Source: Sipunculus nudus
Lineage: Eukaryota; Annelida; Sipuncula; Golfingiida; Sipunculidae
DNA length: 64,000 nt
Assembly (NCBI GenBank): GCA_026874595.1
Contig: CM049310.1
Coordinates: forward strand, 19,754,058-19,818,057
Reading direction: 5' to 3'
Positions 23,209 through 34,410 of this stretch are shown here, piece by piece. Both the position numbers and the translations under genes were made by a program. The first letter of the stretch is position 1. Every line of letters begins with the position of its first letter. A model generated the notes under the pieces. It was not told where the DNA came from. It saw only the letters and a program-made list of their open reading frames with translations, and did not search any database.

Positions 23209-26200
23209 GTACCACTATTACCACTGATGATCATTATGCATGGCGCTGATCAGCGCTTCCTATAATATCACTGGCACCCTATGCGCACACGACACATGAT
23301 GTTTAAGTAATCATAATTAGGTATAAGATAAGATAAGATAACATTTATTAGCCTTCAGTTCCAGGAATTTGTTGTTGACTTGCAATTCATTACATAAAAA
23401 ATAAATAAGTAAATAGATAGATAAATACATAAAAATAATACAATAAATACATAAAAATCACACATAACATATTGACTATGCATGTAAAATTAAGCATGTA
23501 AAAATGATAAAACAGATAATTCTGCAGGTAAAACACATAATTCAAAACATTAAATTTCTAAGAGGGTTGTGAGTTAAAAAGTTTAATACTGTGCGGTACG
23601 AGAGATTTTTTAAAACGAGTTGTTCTGCAGAATATTGTATCTAGGCGTTTACCTGAAGGTAAAAAACGGAACTCTGAATATAGTGGATGTGTTTTGTCAT
23701 TCATGACCTTAGATATGAAGGCCATTGTTTTGGTTTCACAGATTTCCTGGTGTGTGGCAAGAGAAGTACCAGTCATTCTACTACTTCTCTTCCTGGTATT
23801 ATTCAACTGTTTCTTTAACTTATCAGATATATTTGTAAACCAGCACTCCAGTGAATAAGTAAGGACACTGGAAATTACTGAATTATAAAACATGGTAATT
23901 ATGGTTTTGTCGATATTAAGCTTTCTTAGATAATAAAGGTAATATAATCTTTTGTTTGCTTTCTTGGATTGATTCAACACATGTTCTTTCCAATTCAGAT
24001 TTCTGTCAATTATACATCCTAAGTATTTATAATTTTCTACAATATCAACATCTTCATTTTTGATAGCAACTGGGGTAATTACAGATTTTGATCTCCTAAA
24101 ATCAAAGACTACTTCTTTAGTCTTCTTTACATTTAATTGAAGGTAGTGTTCCTCACACCAACCAGTCACATATTGAATGGTTTTCCTGTAGAGCGATTCA
24201 TCATTCTTGTGTATCAGGCCTAGAATAACAGTGTCGTCTGCATATTTGATAATTTTACAATCTGAAAGGCTCACAGACAAATTATTTGTATATAGAATAA
24301 AAAGGACTGCTGACAGAACACAGCCTTGTGGAGCACCAGTATTTATGATTATATCTGAAGAAGTTTCTTTGCTTGTTCTAACATGTTGTCTTCTATCCGA
24401 GAGAAAATCTAGAATCCATAGACAGTAGGAAAGAGGAATGTTATATCTACAGAGCTGATTGATCATAATGTGTGGCTGTATTGTATTGAAGGCTGAAGAA
24501 TAATCAATGAAAAGTGATCTGGCATAATTTCTGGGGTCCCTGTCTAAGTGTTGATAAATATAATGAGTTAATGTGGCAATTGCGTCGCTTGTGCATCTGT
24601 TGGATGAATATGCAAACTGATGTTGATCTAGCATTGGTTTAACAATTGGAAGTAATTTATTTAGAACTATTCGCTCCAAAGATTTTGCGAGAATAGATGT
24701 TAGTGCCACAGGCCTAAGATCATTCATCACTTTAGGAGAGTTATTTTTGGCGACTGGAATTATTTCTGCGGTCTTCCATAATTTTGGTAGTTTACATAAG
24801 GAGAGAGACAATTGAAAAATGTGATGTATGATGAAGGACAAACTATTTCTACAGGTTTTAATTAATCTGCCACTGATTTTGTCGGGTCCACAGGCTTTCT
24901 TTACATTAATCTTACTTAACACTTTGTTTACATCAGTTACATCAGTAAGGATGCCATCATCACATGATTCTAAATTTGCTCTCAGACTGCTCCGAATGTC
25001 ATCTTTTTCTTTTGAGAAGTCACTTTCATCAAAACGTGCATAGAATGTATTTAATTTGTCAGCATAGCCATTTTCAGCAAGCAGTGAGCATTCTTTCTTG
25101 CTTTTAGTTATACCAGTTAATTCCTGAAGACCCTTCCAAGCATCTTTTGATTGATTGCTATGGAACAGTTTTTCTACTTTCTTTTTATATTGTTGTTTGG
25201 CTTTCTCAATGGCAGAATCAGTTTCTTTTTGTAAGTCATATCTGTTATCTGAATTGCTTGTGAAGGCTTGGTGCTTACAGGTGATCTGTAATGGATGAGC
25301 TGAAGAAAAAGCCTAGATATAGTAACCCTATAGCAGGCCAAGGAAATGTTCATGAGCTGTACCATTGTAAAGCAGTTACCCATATGAACTATCACTGCAT
25401 GATAGTTTTACATGTTATTAAAGTGACATGAAAACATCCGTTTTTAAATTAGAAATAAGCATCCTTGCATCTTGCAGATGAATTTATATGATAAAAAATA
25501 TAAGACAATATTTCTAGTGCCGTGTTTTGGCAAGTCATATGTCACCATCATTTTTTATTTTAGTAACACTAGCTGTTAGTGTGAGGAATATTCCCTAGAA
25601 TATGTGCATTAATTAAAGTATTAATAAACCATCAATTTAATTTTACCAGGAGAATAATCTGTCAATAAAGCTACTTTGATAATATTTATCAGGGACATAT
25701 GTGAAAGTTGTATACTTGCGAAAGGCTAGATATGGGAAATAACCAAAACAGAACACTTCCATTTTTATAATTATTATTGGATGAATTAAAATATCAAAAC
25801 CTTTTTTTCTGGTTTATAATAAGGTGCAGACAGGCAGAAGTATAGAGATTTATAATTACATTAATACTGCATGTATAAATTCTGTTACAGTTTGCTGGGT
25901 CTGTCATACAACAACAGAGGGCACCTCAAGTACCTGAAGGTGGACTTTGACGATGCAGTGTCTGACTACACAGAAGCATTAAAGTACGCCCCTGACCTTG
26001 CTGTGGCCTTCTATAACAGAGGACTCATACACTTTAGGCTTGGTAAGTTATAAGAACATGGTCTTGAATCTGATTTTGTATTCTGGTTTGCCTGACCTTG
26101 CCATGGCCAACTATAACAGAGGACTCGTACACTATCGGCTAGGTAAGCTATAAGAACATGGTCTTGAATCTAATTTTGTGTTCTGGTTTGCCTGACCTTG

Positions 26201-29200
26201 CCATGGCCTACTATAACAGAGGATTCCTACACTAAAGGCTTGGTAAGGTATAAGAACATGGCCTGGAATCTGATTTTGTATTATGGTAGGCCTTTCATTC
26301 ACATATTTTGTTATATATGGTTGGGGTTTGCTTGTAACATGTAGGATAGGATGGCTCTTTATAATGTGGGGATTGTCAATATTTAAGTACTGGTTTAATT
26401 TTTCACTGTAAAATCACATTTAATTCCAAATGCAGTCAGATGGGAACCTTTAATGTTGAGAATTAATGCAACCCTTGTAACTATTACATTGTTTATTTTG
26501 CTTAAATAGCGCAGGTATGGACACACAACATAAAATCATGTAAAAAGGGAAAGTGTGAACTAACGTTACTGTGCTTTTTTGACTCACGATGGGTAGTGGC
26601 TCTTGGAGATGACCTGTGATTAATATTCTGCTCCCTGCTTAGCTCCATTATGCTATGTCAGTACATTATACCTCCATGTTTCTACCCTCTTGGTCTGGTT
26701 CTACACCTGCCATTTTAACCATATATAAAGAGTACAGAGAGTCTTGAAAAATTTACTGTACACCCAGTCTATCTGATACCATGTTTTACAGCAGGGCAGA
26801 AGGGTAATGGACTAAGGCAACCTAAAAGTTGCTTGTGGTGTGCTTTCCTTGCCCTTACAGTATTGACTATCTGAAATGTGTTCTGATTCTTTGAACAACC
26901 TGTGAGCTTATGTGGCTCAGCGTCATCTGTCTGCCATTGTCTGTACATTAACCCATGCTATCTTAAAACCAGTTGGGGCTAGAATCACCATATTTTATGA
27001 AAAAAATCAGTCATCTAAACAGCTCTATCAGATTTTGCTTATTTTATTGCTATCTGCATTTACTTAGATTTTATCAGGAAAAAGCTAAAAAAAACTTTAA
27101 AATCTTCTTCTCCGAAACTGTCCAGCCCAATTGTTCAATATTTCACAGAAATAATCTCTGAAACCCTCTCTCTGAAGTTTTTCGACCGATTCCAGTTTGG
27201 TGAATTTTGGCCAAGTTACAGGAAGCTGAACTTAGTCATTAGGCCAAAAAAGGATACTGAAATTACAATATCAGATGGCGTGAGCAATCATCACCAAATT
27301 TTATGCTGATGTTGTTCACATGACTCATATTTGAAATTGAGGTATTGGTGGTGCCACCTGCATCAACCTTTTTGTACAATGGTCTTCAGTCATCAATATA
27401 TTAATCCATAATTTTTAGGACTGGCCGAAACCAGCATCCCAAATTTTAGCAAATTATGTCACATATCAAATGGTGTGGGATTGAGCTTTTTGTGGTGCCA
27501 CCTGCATTAATTTACATTTTACAGGGAAAAAGTTAAAAAAAAAACTTTGAAATTCTTCTTCTCTGAAATCATTCAGCCAAATTATTTAATGTTAACAGAA
27601 ATGATCCCAGAGACAAACTCTCTTAAGTTTGTCATAGACAGCTGAAGTTGGTTTTGTGGCTATTATTAGGCCTATTTCAAGCAGAGGACTGCAATAGTCT
27701 ACTTCTGCAAAAATGTTGTTTCTGATGAAAACTCAGCTGAAGGGAAGGAAGTGACAGTCATACAGGATGGATGGAGTGATATTCACAATACACCAGTTAT
27801 TGCCAACACTGTTCACACAGACGACACATCTTTCTTCCTTTCTGCAACTGTCACAGGGACCAATAAGAAAACAGCTGCCTACTGCACATCACTGGCCCAG
27901 GAATCAATTAAAGAGGGTTCGGATTACAGATGCACTGTTACAGCCATTGTCACTGATAACCCTGAGGTGATCCCTGAACTGAATTTCAAGTGGAAGGAGG
28001 ACTTCTCCCAAGTACCCTGACTCTCTCAAGTACAATTACAGGAATGAAACCAGCTACTTGGTGGAAATGTGTTGAGACATCCAAGTGCATCAGTGTGGCA
28101 AAGTGTAGAATTGCCTCCAAACTCTCAACCCTGCCTGCCAGCTCAGCATCAGTTGAACGCATCTTCTCAAACTTCGGAGTTGTACAGACGAAACTGAGAA
28201 ACTGGCTGGGCATAGACAAAGCCACTAAACTTATGACATGTTATAGGCATTTGAGAGGAACAGAAGAAGTAGACTGGGAGATATAAAGTTTTAATTTAGT
28301 AAACACAGGACTAAAAAGAAGGCAACATGTTTAAAAATTACCTGTTGAGTAGTTGTACATATATTCTGGATTAATAATATATGCTGTGAGGTGATGTGAT
28401 GTGGCAAATACTAATGGATGCTTTAAAGTTAGATCTTATTTTTATAACTTGAAAACACTTTTTACATGAATACAAAAAAGACTCTGAATATATTTAAAAA
28501 TACATGTATCAAGCTGTCTTCACTGTAAACAATTGAACAGTTTTCTTTTTGTGAAAAGGAATGTTTTATGACGTTAAAATTATAAAAATGAGCGGACTAT
28601 GACTAATATTCCTGAATAAACACTGGTTTACCTTTGTTAGTTCAGTTAGTTGAATAAAAAACATATTGAGAGAGGGTATTTCCTTATTTCTCACTCACAT
28701 TATTATTATCCAGGGGGTATTTCCTAGTAATTCACAGATGGTAGTATTTCAGCTGTATTTCCCAGGGCGGGAATTACCCTGGGAATTCCTGAACAACCCT
28801 GATCTTGGATGGTTTTCTCATTCACTAGATTGGTGTCTCCACCTACAATAACTTTTGCACAGGGTATGTGCCTGCTTATTTCTCAGGAGAGATTTGATAT
28901 ATCAGCCTGAAATTGTGCATATTTTTATATATCTGATAGCTTTGTCATTTACAGGACTAATGGTACAACCTACAATAATTTTTGCACAATGTATGTCCCT
29001 GCTTATTTCTCGGGAGGAGTTTGATATATCAGCCTGAAATTGGGCATATTTATACCTTTTTAAGTAGCTTTGTCGTATACAAGAATGGTAGCGCCACCTA
29101 CAATTTTTGTGTTGTGCGCAGCCATGCCAGGATTTCAACAGTGATGTTTGAATAATTGGTTCTTGTTTAGAATGTTTTGTATTTGCATTGTTGATGTACT

Positions 29201-29509
29201 TATAACACGTCTTTGAAAAGTAATGGCATAGCATTGAAGCATACACCAGGTGTACATGCCACTGCACAAGTTTGCATCAGGCCAATAGGCCTTGTTATTT
29301 TTTTTCAGGTTTTTCTGTATTTTTTTATTTTGTCTTGGTTAAAAGAGTCATGACAAGTAAACAGAAAACTTTCTTGTCTGGTTGCAGGTCGCTTTGTTGA
29401 AGGAGAGCAGGATATGAGAAAAACACTTGAACTGGAACCAGACTTTGAATCAGCAAAACAGTGCCTTCAACAATGTTTACATGAAATTAATGTCACACAC
29501 GGAAGGTGA
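23057..29509 (+). CDS. TTC32: Tetratricopeptide repeat protein 32 (TTC32), three exons, complete
   Basis: Exons 23057-23208, 25891-26042 and 29388-29509 join in phases 2 and 1 to give 141 residues; recalled vertebrate TTC32 is about 150. Residues 1-50 (MARSLQQLYEEAKGL...) form the first helical repeat. Exon 2 gives LSYNNRGHLKYLKVDFDDAV and a second repeat with YAPDLAVAFYNRGLIHFRLG, which aligns closely with the central TPRs of vertebrate TTC32. Exon 3 gives the last repeat (TLELEPDFESAKQCLQQCL) and the stop. TPR pairs form a helical scaffold for protein binding; no catalytic role is expected and the cellular function is poorly known. The first in-frame ATG is at 23057. Introns hold a LINE (intron 1) and a hAT remnant (intron 2). 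Confidence 0.88.
23323..25315 (-). mobile_element. Rex1/CR1-like non-LTR retrotransposon, 5'-truncated
   Basis: Element in intron 1 of TTC32, antisense to it. Its 3' end (low coordinates) reads CTAATAAATG followed by (TTATC)n on the minus strand, a microsatellite tail seen in CR1/Rex1-type LINEs. The reverse-transcriptase ORF occupies most of it. No apurinic endonuclease domain is present, so the copy is 5'-truncated, the usual result of incomplete reverse transcription. The 5' limit is approximate; it is set by the end of LINE-like coding near 25315. Confidence 0.75.
23558..25312 (-). CDS. LINE reverse transcriptase ORF (partial N-terminus, open 584 codons)
   Basis: The frame is open from 25312 to the stop at 23558-23560. 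From the N-terminal side: a linker (WKGLQELTG, LNTFYARFD) typical of CR1/Rex1/L2 ORF2; fingers (KKACGPDKISG, RPVALTSILAKSLER); the catalytic Asp in LFIDYSSAFNTI; GAPQGCVLSAVLFILYTNNL; the YADDT box; the thumb region with KTKEVVFDFRR and YKYLGCIID. It ends with the usual VPHSIKLFN C-terminus. All three catalytic Asp residues are visible and no stop or frameshift was found, so the insertion is young. The endonuclease domain is missing, so it is unlikely to be autonomous. There is no genuine start codon within the remnant. Rex1/Babar versus other CR1-group membership is tentative. Confidence 0.85.
   Translation of the reverse strand, partial: AFSSAHPLQITCKHQAFTSNSDNRYDLQKETDSAIEKAKQQYKKKVEKLFHSNQSKDAWKGLQELTGITKSKKECSLLAENGYADKLNTFYARFDESDFSKEKDDIRSSLRANLESCDDGILTDVTDVNKVLSKINVKKACGPDKISGRLIKTCRNSLSFIIHHIFQLSLSLCKLPKLWKTAEIIPVAKNNSPKVMNDLRPVALTSILAKSLERIVLNKLLPIVKPMLDQHQFAYSSNRCTSDAIATLTHYIYQHLDRDPRNYARSLFIDYSSAFNTIQPHIMINQLCRYNIPLSYCLWILDFLSDRRQHVRTSKETSSDIIINTGAPQGCVLSAVLFILYTNNLSVSLSDCKIIKYADDTVILGLIHKNDESLYRKTIQYVTGWCEEHYLQLNVKKTKEVVFDFRRSKSVITPVAIKNEDVDIVENYKYLGCIIDRNLNWKEHVLNQSKKANKRLYYLYYLRKLNIDKTIITMFYNSVISSVLTYSLECWFTNISDKLKKQLNNTRKRSSRMTGTSLATHQEICETKTMAFISKVMNDKTHPLYSEFRFLPSGKRLDTIFCRTTRFKKSLVPHSIKLFNSQPS
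25891..26042 (+). CDS. TTC32: TTC32 exon 2
   Basis: Acceptor ATTCTGTTACAG ends at 25890 and donor GTAAGT starts at 26043. It is 152 nt and carries the NNRG and FYNRG TPR signatures. Its last 52 bases are copied twice more downstream. Confidence 0.9.
25991..26290 (+). repeat. 100-bp triplication of the TTC32 exon 2 end plus splice donor
   Basis: Three head-to-tail copies start at 25991, 26091 and 26191, each beginning CCTGACCTTGC. Each unit comprises the last 52 bases of exon 2 and the first 48 bases of intron 2, including a GTAAG donor. Copy 2 keeps an open frame; copy 3 has a TAA stop. Neither extra copy has an acceptor before it. Confidence 0.9.
26291..27179. other. TTC32 intron 2, unremarkable
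   Basis: Intronic AT-rich sequence with no recognised element or alternative exon. Confidence 0.4.
27180..27660. repeat. Decayed tandem repeat with GGTGGTGCCACC palindromes
   Basis: Two diverged units: the segment near 27040-27180 (CAGGAAAAAGCTAAAAAAAAC.., ..CTCTCTGAAGTTT) is repeated near 27520-27640. GGTGGTGCCACCTGCAT (27351-27367) and TGGTGCCACCTGCATTAA (27492-27509) lie between. The palindrome recalls family A, but the units do not otherwise match. Confidence 0.5.
27721..28286 (+). pseudogene. hAT-type (DUF659/BED group) transposase, internally deleted remnant
   Basis: Two blocks in different frames. Block 1 (about 27751-28017) reads VIQDGWSDIHNTPVIANTV, a hydrophobic strand, KKTAAYCTSLAQESIKE and AIVTDNPEV, the DUF659-type part of a hAT RNase-H fold. 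Block 2 (about 28047-28286) reads WWKC, LSTLPASSASVERIFSNFG, TKLRNWLG and KATKLMTCYRHL, the C-terminal hAT dimerisation region. The middle of the protein is missing and the frame changes at the junction near 28017, so it is an inactive deletion derivative. It lies in intron 2 of TTC32, sense orientation. No terminal repeats were identified. Confidence 0.8.
28690..29115. repeat. Tandem repeat of about 130 bp
   Basis: CCTGCTTATTTCTC(A/G)GGAG occurs near 28867 and 28997, with TTTGATATATCAGCCTGAAA in each unit. An older unit precedes them near 28690-28850. The last unit ends GGTAGCGCCACCTACAA, echoing the GGTGGCGCCACC palindrome of family A. Confidence 0.65.
29388..29509 (+). CDS. TTC32: TTC32 exon 3 (terminal)
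   Basis: Acceptor CTGGTTGCAG ends at 29387. The split Gly codon G|GT restores the frame, and TGA is at 29507-29509. The encoded peptide GRFVEGEQDMRKTLELEPDF completes the last TPR. Confidence 0.9.
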
Positions 29510-29674
29510 CATAACGTTATTCATAAAACAAAATTAATATCGTCTACCATACTTGGTTCCTGGACATGTTTGGATATCTCAAATGTCCCTACAGGAAATC
29601 TGGAATGTTTTACTGTTGATGAAGCAATAACAATTTTAATCTTTACACTTGCTCTGACAATAATAATGTTTTAA

Positions 29675-29680
29675 AATAAA
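29675..29680 (+). terminator. TTC32 polyadenylation signal
   Basis: AATAAA 166 bases downstream of the TTC32 stop, in an AT-rich 3' UTR. It is the nearest canonical signal. Confidence 0.6.
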
Positions 29681-29770
29681 TGCATGTTCATCATAAAAAG
29701 TTTGTTCTGTAGTTTATAACTTGTATGAATTCAGTACTCTGAACTGGGACCATGCTTCATTTTCAAAAAG

Positions 29771-29893
29771 TACCGCTTTGTTATAGAAGACACCGGCAAA
29801 TGTCGCTTGATGGTATCTGTTTGTTTGTGGTGCAAAGTTGCCCATTAGTAGCTAGTGACACCTGGCGGGTTTTTCTATAACGAAAAGCGCAAG
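29771..29893. mobile_element. Small inverted-repeat element (candidate MITE, about 120 bp)
   Basis: Ends GCTTTGTTATAGAAGACACC and, read inward from the right, GCGCTTTTCGTTATAGAAAA. These are imperfect inverted repeats around a short centre. Target duplication was not resolved. Confidence 0.4.
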
Positions 29894-30036
29894 CCAGCCG
29901 ATCGAGGGAATAAAACAAGAAGTTGCGCTGTGACTGTACGTCCACATTTTGTCGTGCAGCAACATTACCATGCCAGAGTTAGCTGCATAATTTCTTTACA
30001 GACGAAATCATCTTTTGTCCTGAACAGTTACTGATC

Positions 30037-30625
30037 GAGCAATTTACCAGTCATGGTTTAAAAGTTGTCTAAAAAATAACGGTATTTGAGAGGGGGGGAT
30101 AAGGCAAAGGTTTAATTGAATTATATATAGAGGACGGGGTGCAGCTAATTTACATTTGCCAGTGTTTCGAAAGAGTAAGAAACAGGGTCCTGGCCGGGTC
30201 CAGCTATCAAAGTGTGTATATTATAAGCAAAAAACTATATAACAATTGGGTTATTATTGCGAGCAATTTACCAGTCATGGTTTGAAAGTTGTCTAAAAAA
30301 TAATGGTTTTTGAGAAAGGTGACATAAGGCAAAAGTTTAATAAAATTATATACAGTGGACGGGGTCCAGCTAATTTACAAGCACAAAACTAAATAACAAT
30401 TTGGTTATTATTGCGAGCAATTTACCAGTCATGGTTTAAAAGTTGTCTAAAAAATAATGGCGTTTGAGAGAGGAAGCATAAGGCAAAGGTTTAATTGAAT
30501 TATATACAGTGGACGGGGTCCAGCTGATTTACATTTGCCAGGTTTCAAAAGAGTAAGAAACAGGGTCCTGGCCGGGTCCAGCTATCAAAGTGTGTATAAG
30601 CACAAAACTATATAACAATTCAGGT
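30037..30625. repeat. Three-copy tandem repeat (about 224 bp, middle copy deleted)
   Basis: Copies begin GAGCAATTTACCAGTCATGG at 30037, 30261 and 30415. The middle copy lacks about 70 bp (the CATTTGCCAG...GTCCAGCTATC part), giving spacings of 224 and 154. No coding content. Confidence 0.8.
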
Positions 30626-30735
30626 AAGGCATTCGATCATGTATAGAGTATACGAAAAGAAACGTACCACCACGACAACAGCTTGCAAGGAATTTTTATT
30701 AATTAATTGGTTGAACATAAACCAAGTAAATATGT

Positions 30736-30950
30736 TGCAGAAGCGGATCCAAGGGGAGCGTCCAGGGGGTTCGGACGCCCGGCGCGCGCCTCCCCCTTTT
30801 TTCACCAAAGCAACCTTTTTTAAGGGGTTCAGAATAATTTTTTTCGGCCTGGACCCCAATTTCCGAGCCTTGGGACCTTTTTTAAAGGTTTTCATGAGTC
30901 CTCCTGCGTTGGACCCCCCCCCCCTTACCTCAATCCTTGATCCGCCTTTG
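30736..30950. mobile_element. Candidate MITE with GGATCC-type ends
   Basis: Left AGCGGATCCAAGG and right CCTTGATCCGCCT are inverted repeats about 215 bp apart enclosing a GC-rich centre unlike its surroundings. A convincing target duplication was not found. Confidence 0.45.
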
Positions 30951-33197
30951 TGTTGTTACTTAACACAACAAGTTAACCTCGTTTAATTAAGCAGGTACAT
31001 GCATGTTAAATTCACTACGAGGTAGAGAATGCACTCATAAAATCTAGATTCTAAAGTCTCTTGATGGGCTCTTAAAATAAGTCTGATTAACTACCATGCC
31101 AAGATTAATGAGTGTTAATATGACTGGTGTGATATAATAGGCCTACGGGCATGTATGAAAAATCCGGCAGTTATGTTATTATATAGAAATAAAGGCAGGG
31201 ATATAAGTGTTATAAGCTACAGCTACATGTGTTATATACACGTACATATTGTTCATTATTATTTTTCACTGCAAATTGTCAATTTTCAGTATTATACCAG
31301 TAAGTTCACAGATAACATACGAAGTACGTGGTCATTGGCTATAATAGTAAAGGACTGCAGAATGCTCAGGCATAAACTGGGCCGGCCGTGGTCAGAAAGG
31401 TAGAGAACTTCAGTTTAGGCACTCATGTATGACAGAAGCGACCCACTTATAACATATACATATAGGCAACACGAACGATGAATAATATTGTCACGGATGG
31501 TTAAAGTGACCGCACCACAGCCGTATAGGATCTTGTAGGAAATTGAGGACTTAACATGAGGACTGATCAGTATTAGTGACGCATGCGCATTTATCACAAT
31601 TATCCTTGGTCTAATGATTGCCAGGACCCAGTGATGACATTGGAAACCCCGAGAGCAGACACTGGGTCTGTTCAATGAACCTGACAGACCCCACTGGTCC
31701 GATTTTGCAGCGTAGGGGAGACACTAAACTGACGGAATAATGACACATAAAACGGTAGAGAAGAAACGCTTTCATAGCTATACGTGATAAAAACAAATCG
31801 TGACGGCTACGCGTTCTGTAGGTGCTTCTCTCAAACTCATCATGACTGATCCCAGGGCAGGCTGGTAAGTTCACACGTGCAGGTTTGGTTTACATAGCTA
31901 TGTAGTTTAGGGTGCGAGATTTGCATACATACATAAAGAATTCACGGGAAAATGGGCCAAATGTAGTGAATATACCAACGACACGTAGGGGCGCCCAGGC
32001 TGCCGAGATATACAGTAATATACATATGTACATGTTCTTTCATAAATATATCGCTCGAAGCTGGAATAAGAAACAGAAAAACTTTAGAAAGGGACTTTAT
32101 TTTTATATGTGTGATTAAAAGACAATAACAAATTTCATTTTGACTCGCGTATCACAGTAGAGGCCTACCTGGGCGCTCGTGGGGCCATGGGGTGTGCAGT
32201 GTTTGGGACGTGGAGTAAGCCCCTATTTTTTCTTTAAAACAAAAATGCCATTGTGACCAACTTCTTAACTGGAAAATATTAGCATTGTGTTTTAAATGAC
32301 AGTTTTTGAAATCTGCGCCACCTATCCGCTGATTTTGGTTTAATATTAATTTAAGATAACATGGGAACATGTATATGTACAGCGGATCTACTACTGAGCT
32401 TGTAGATATCCCAGAATTGTCAAAGTTACTGAAATCAAAAGGTATAACGTACGCATATGTTTTCCTACCACCGGACATGAGCACCAAGAAACGTAAGGAT
32501 ACAAGCTCCATGGCAACAAAATAAACGTATTTACAAGTGGTAGCTTGTTCATATGTAATTTGGGTGTGACATTTCTCGGTATGTAGGCCTAATATGATAC
32601 ATATACTCAGCAGATTAAGCTGTCCGCCAGGTACATTGTTATTTCATTAGCGATGCAATCATATAAATCAAGCCATGGTCCCAAACACTCGATTTGTGGT
32701 CACTCAGCTAGCTGGCCACTTATACTGAAGCTCGGTGACCGGTATATGTAAATACAAAGGCCTGCAGGTCAAAAGGGCACGGCCCAACAGGGTAGGCAGT
32801 GACATAATACCCGTCAGTCAGATAGCCAGCTGTCTAGAGGCGTTGTTCCGATCAAACCTATAATTGCGTACGTGTGCCAACATAGTTAAGTGGTATAAAT
32901 AGGTTCCATTGTACTTTTGGAAATTATTGGAAATAATTTTGTTGACATCTTATGACTATATTCCCGCCTAGTCGAGCCTTACGGATATCCTCAGGAAAAT
33001 GAATAATTAAAAAGGAAGTATCTATAGGCAGCCGACAATGTCGGCTGAGTGTCAGACCCCTGGACAAGGCTATAGAAGACCTTGTAGTAACGGTTTTAGA
33101 TACATTAAATCATACATTAAATCATAGTGGACAATAATAATTTTCATAACTATATTTTATTCAACTTATAATATATATTGTACAAAATATACAGACA

Positions 33198-33247
<50 letters not shown>

Positions 33248-34029
33248 TTTTAAATTCAGGAACATTTTACTTACTATTACTACTAAGTCTAGAATGTCAC
33301 AATCTAGGCAGCTGACACTTAGTGATATCAGTTAAAGCATTAATTGTCGGCTGCCTTGACACTTCCAATTACTTATAAAATAGAAAAATACACCTATTCA
33401 ATTATATACTTAGTATATAAATATACGCTGTTTGGTACGACAAATATTGTTGACCGGCGCACTCGCTATCAATACAACAATTTTGCTTTTCATTCCCTGT
33501 GAAAGTTAAGTCCGACATAAGTATCTAAGCATTGCATGTGCATTATCAGTCAATCATCAAATAGTGTTAAAAAAAACGTGAAATGAGTGAACACATATCC
33601 TCTCTGTGGAGTCTTGTATCTGAGGCAGTTCTGTACGAACTGTTGTGTCATTGGGTATTAGAGCGCATACTACACAAAGATTATACGTGTGACATTCATA
33701 TCGGACGTTAATATATTCAGTCAAATTGACAAACATGTTTATTCCCGTGCATAGCTCCTCTGTTTTAATGATACTCTCTTGAAAACCATTAAAAATATAA
33801 CTTTTTACGCATTTGTTATCATAAGCATTTTCTACATTTATAATTAAGTGATTTATATCGATAATGACATGAACATAGAAGTATTCTTTTATGAGAGACT
33901 GATATATACACGTAGAACGCGTATATAGATATTACACGAATCTGCACGCAGTTCTTGTAATAAATATTAAAGAATGTCCCTTTACCAATGACGTTCAACG
34001 GAACCTGTCCCACTACTAACGGCCACAAC

Positions 34030-34086
<57 letters not shown>

Positions 34087-34410
34087 ATTAGTGAAACCAA
34101 TGTAGACCGAATAAAAAAGGATGGTTAACCGTGATATAAAATAAAAAGTGTTATTTCTTTCTGAAAATATAGTTTAACATAGCATAGGTACCGTCACCTG
34201 CAGTACACAGCTATATAAAAGTGTTAGGAATCGCTTTTAAAATGGATGATTGAACGATGAAAAATCTACATATGGTCGATTATTAATCAATTATTTTACG
34301 TACCATTTTTATTACTGTGACATATGCTGTATAGAATTTTAACTAAAATATTGACCGTGGAAATTCAGTCCAACTTGTACATCATGCACGCTGAAGGATT
34401 AAGGTAATGG
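30951..34410. other. Intergenic region, no gene recognised
   Basis: AT-rich DNA between TTC32 and the Dispatched-like gene. It contains (AT)n tracts at about 33200-33243 and 34032-34081. Short open frames here lack splice context and known motifs. 5' exons of the Dispatched-like gene could lie here but none was recognised. Confidence 0.4.

Noticed and set aside
22412-34100. Open frames encoding (IY)n runs
   Set aside because: Translations of (AT)n microsatellites at 22477-22530 and 34032-34081.
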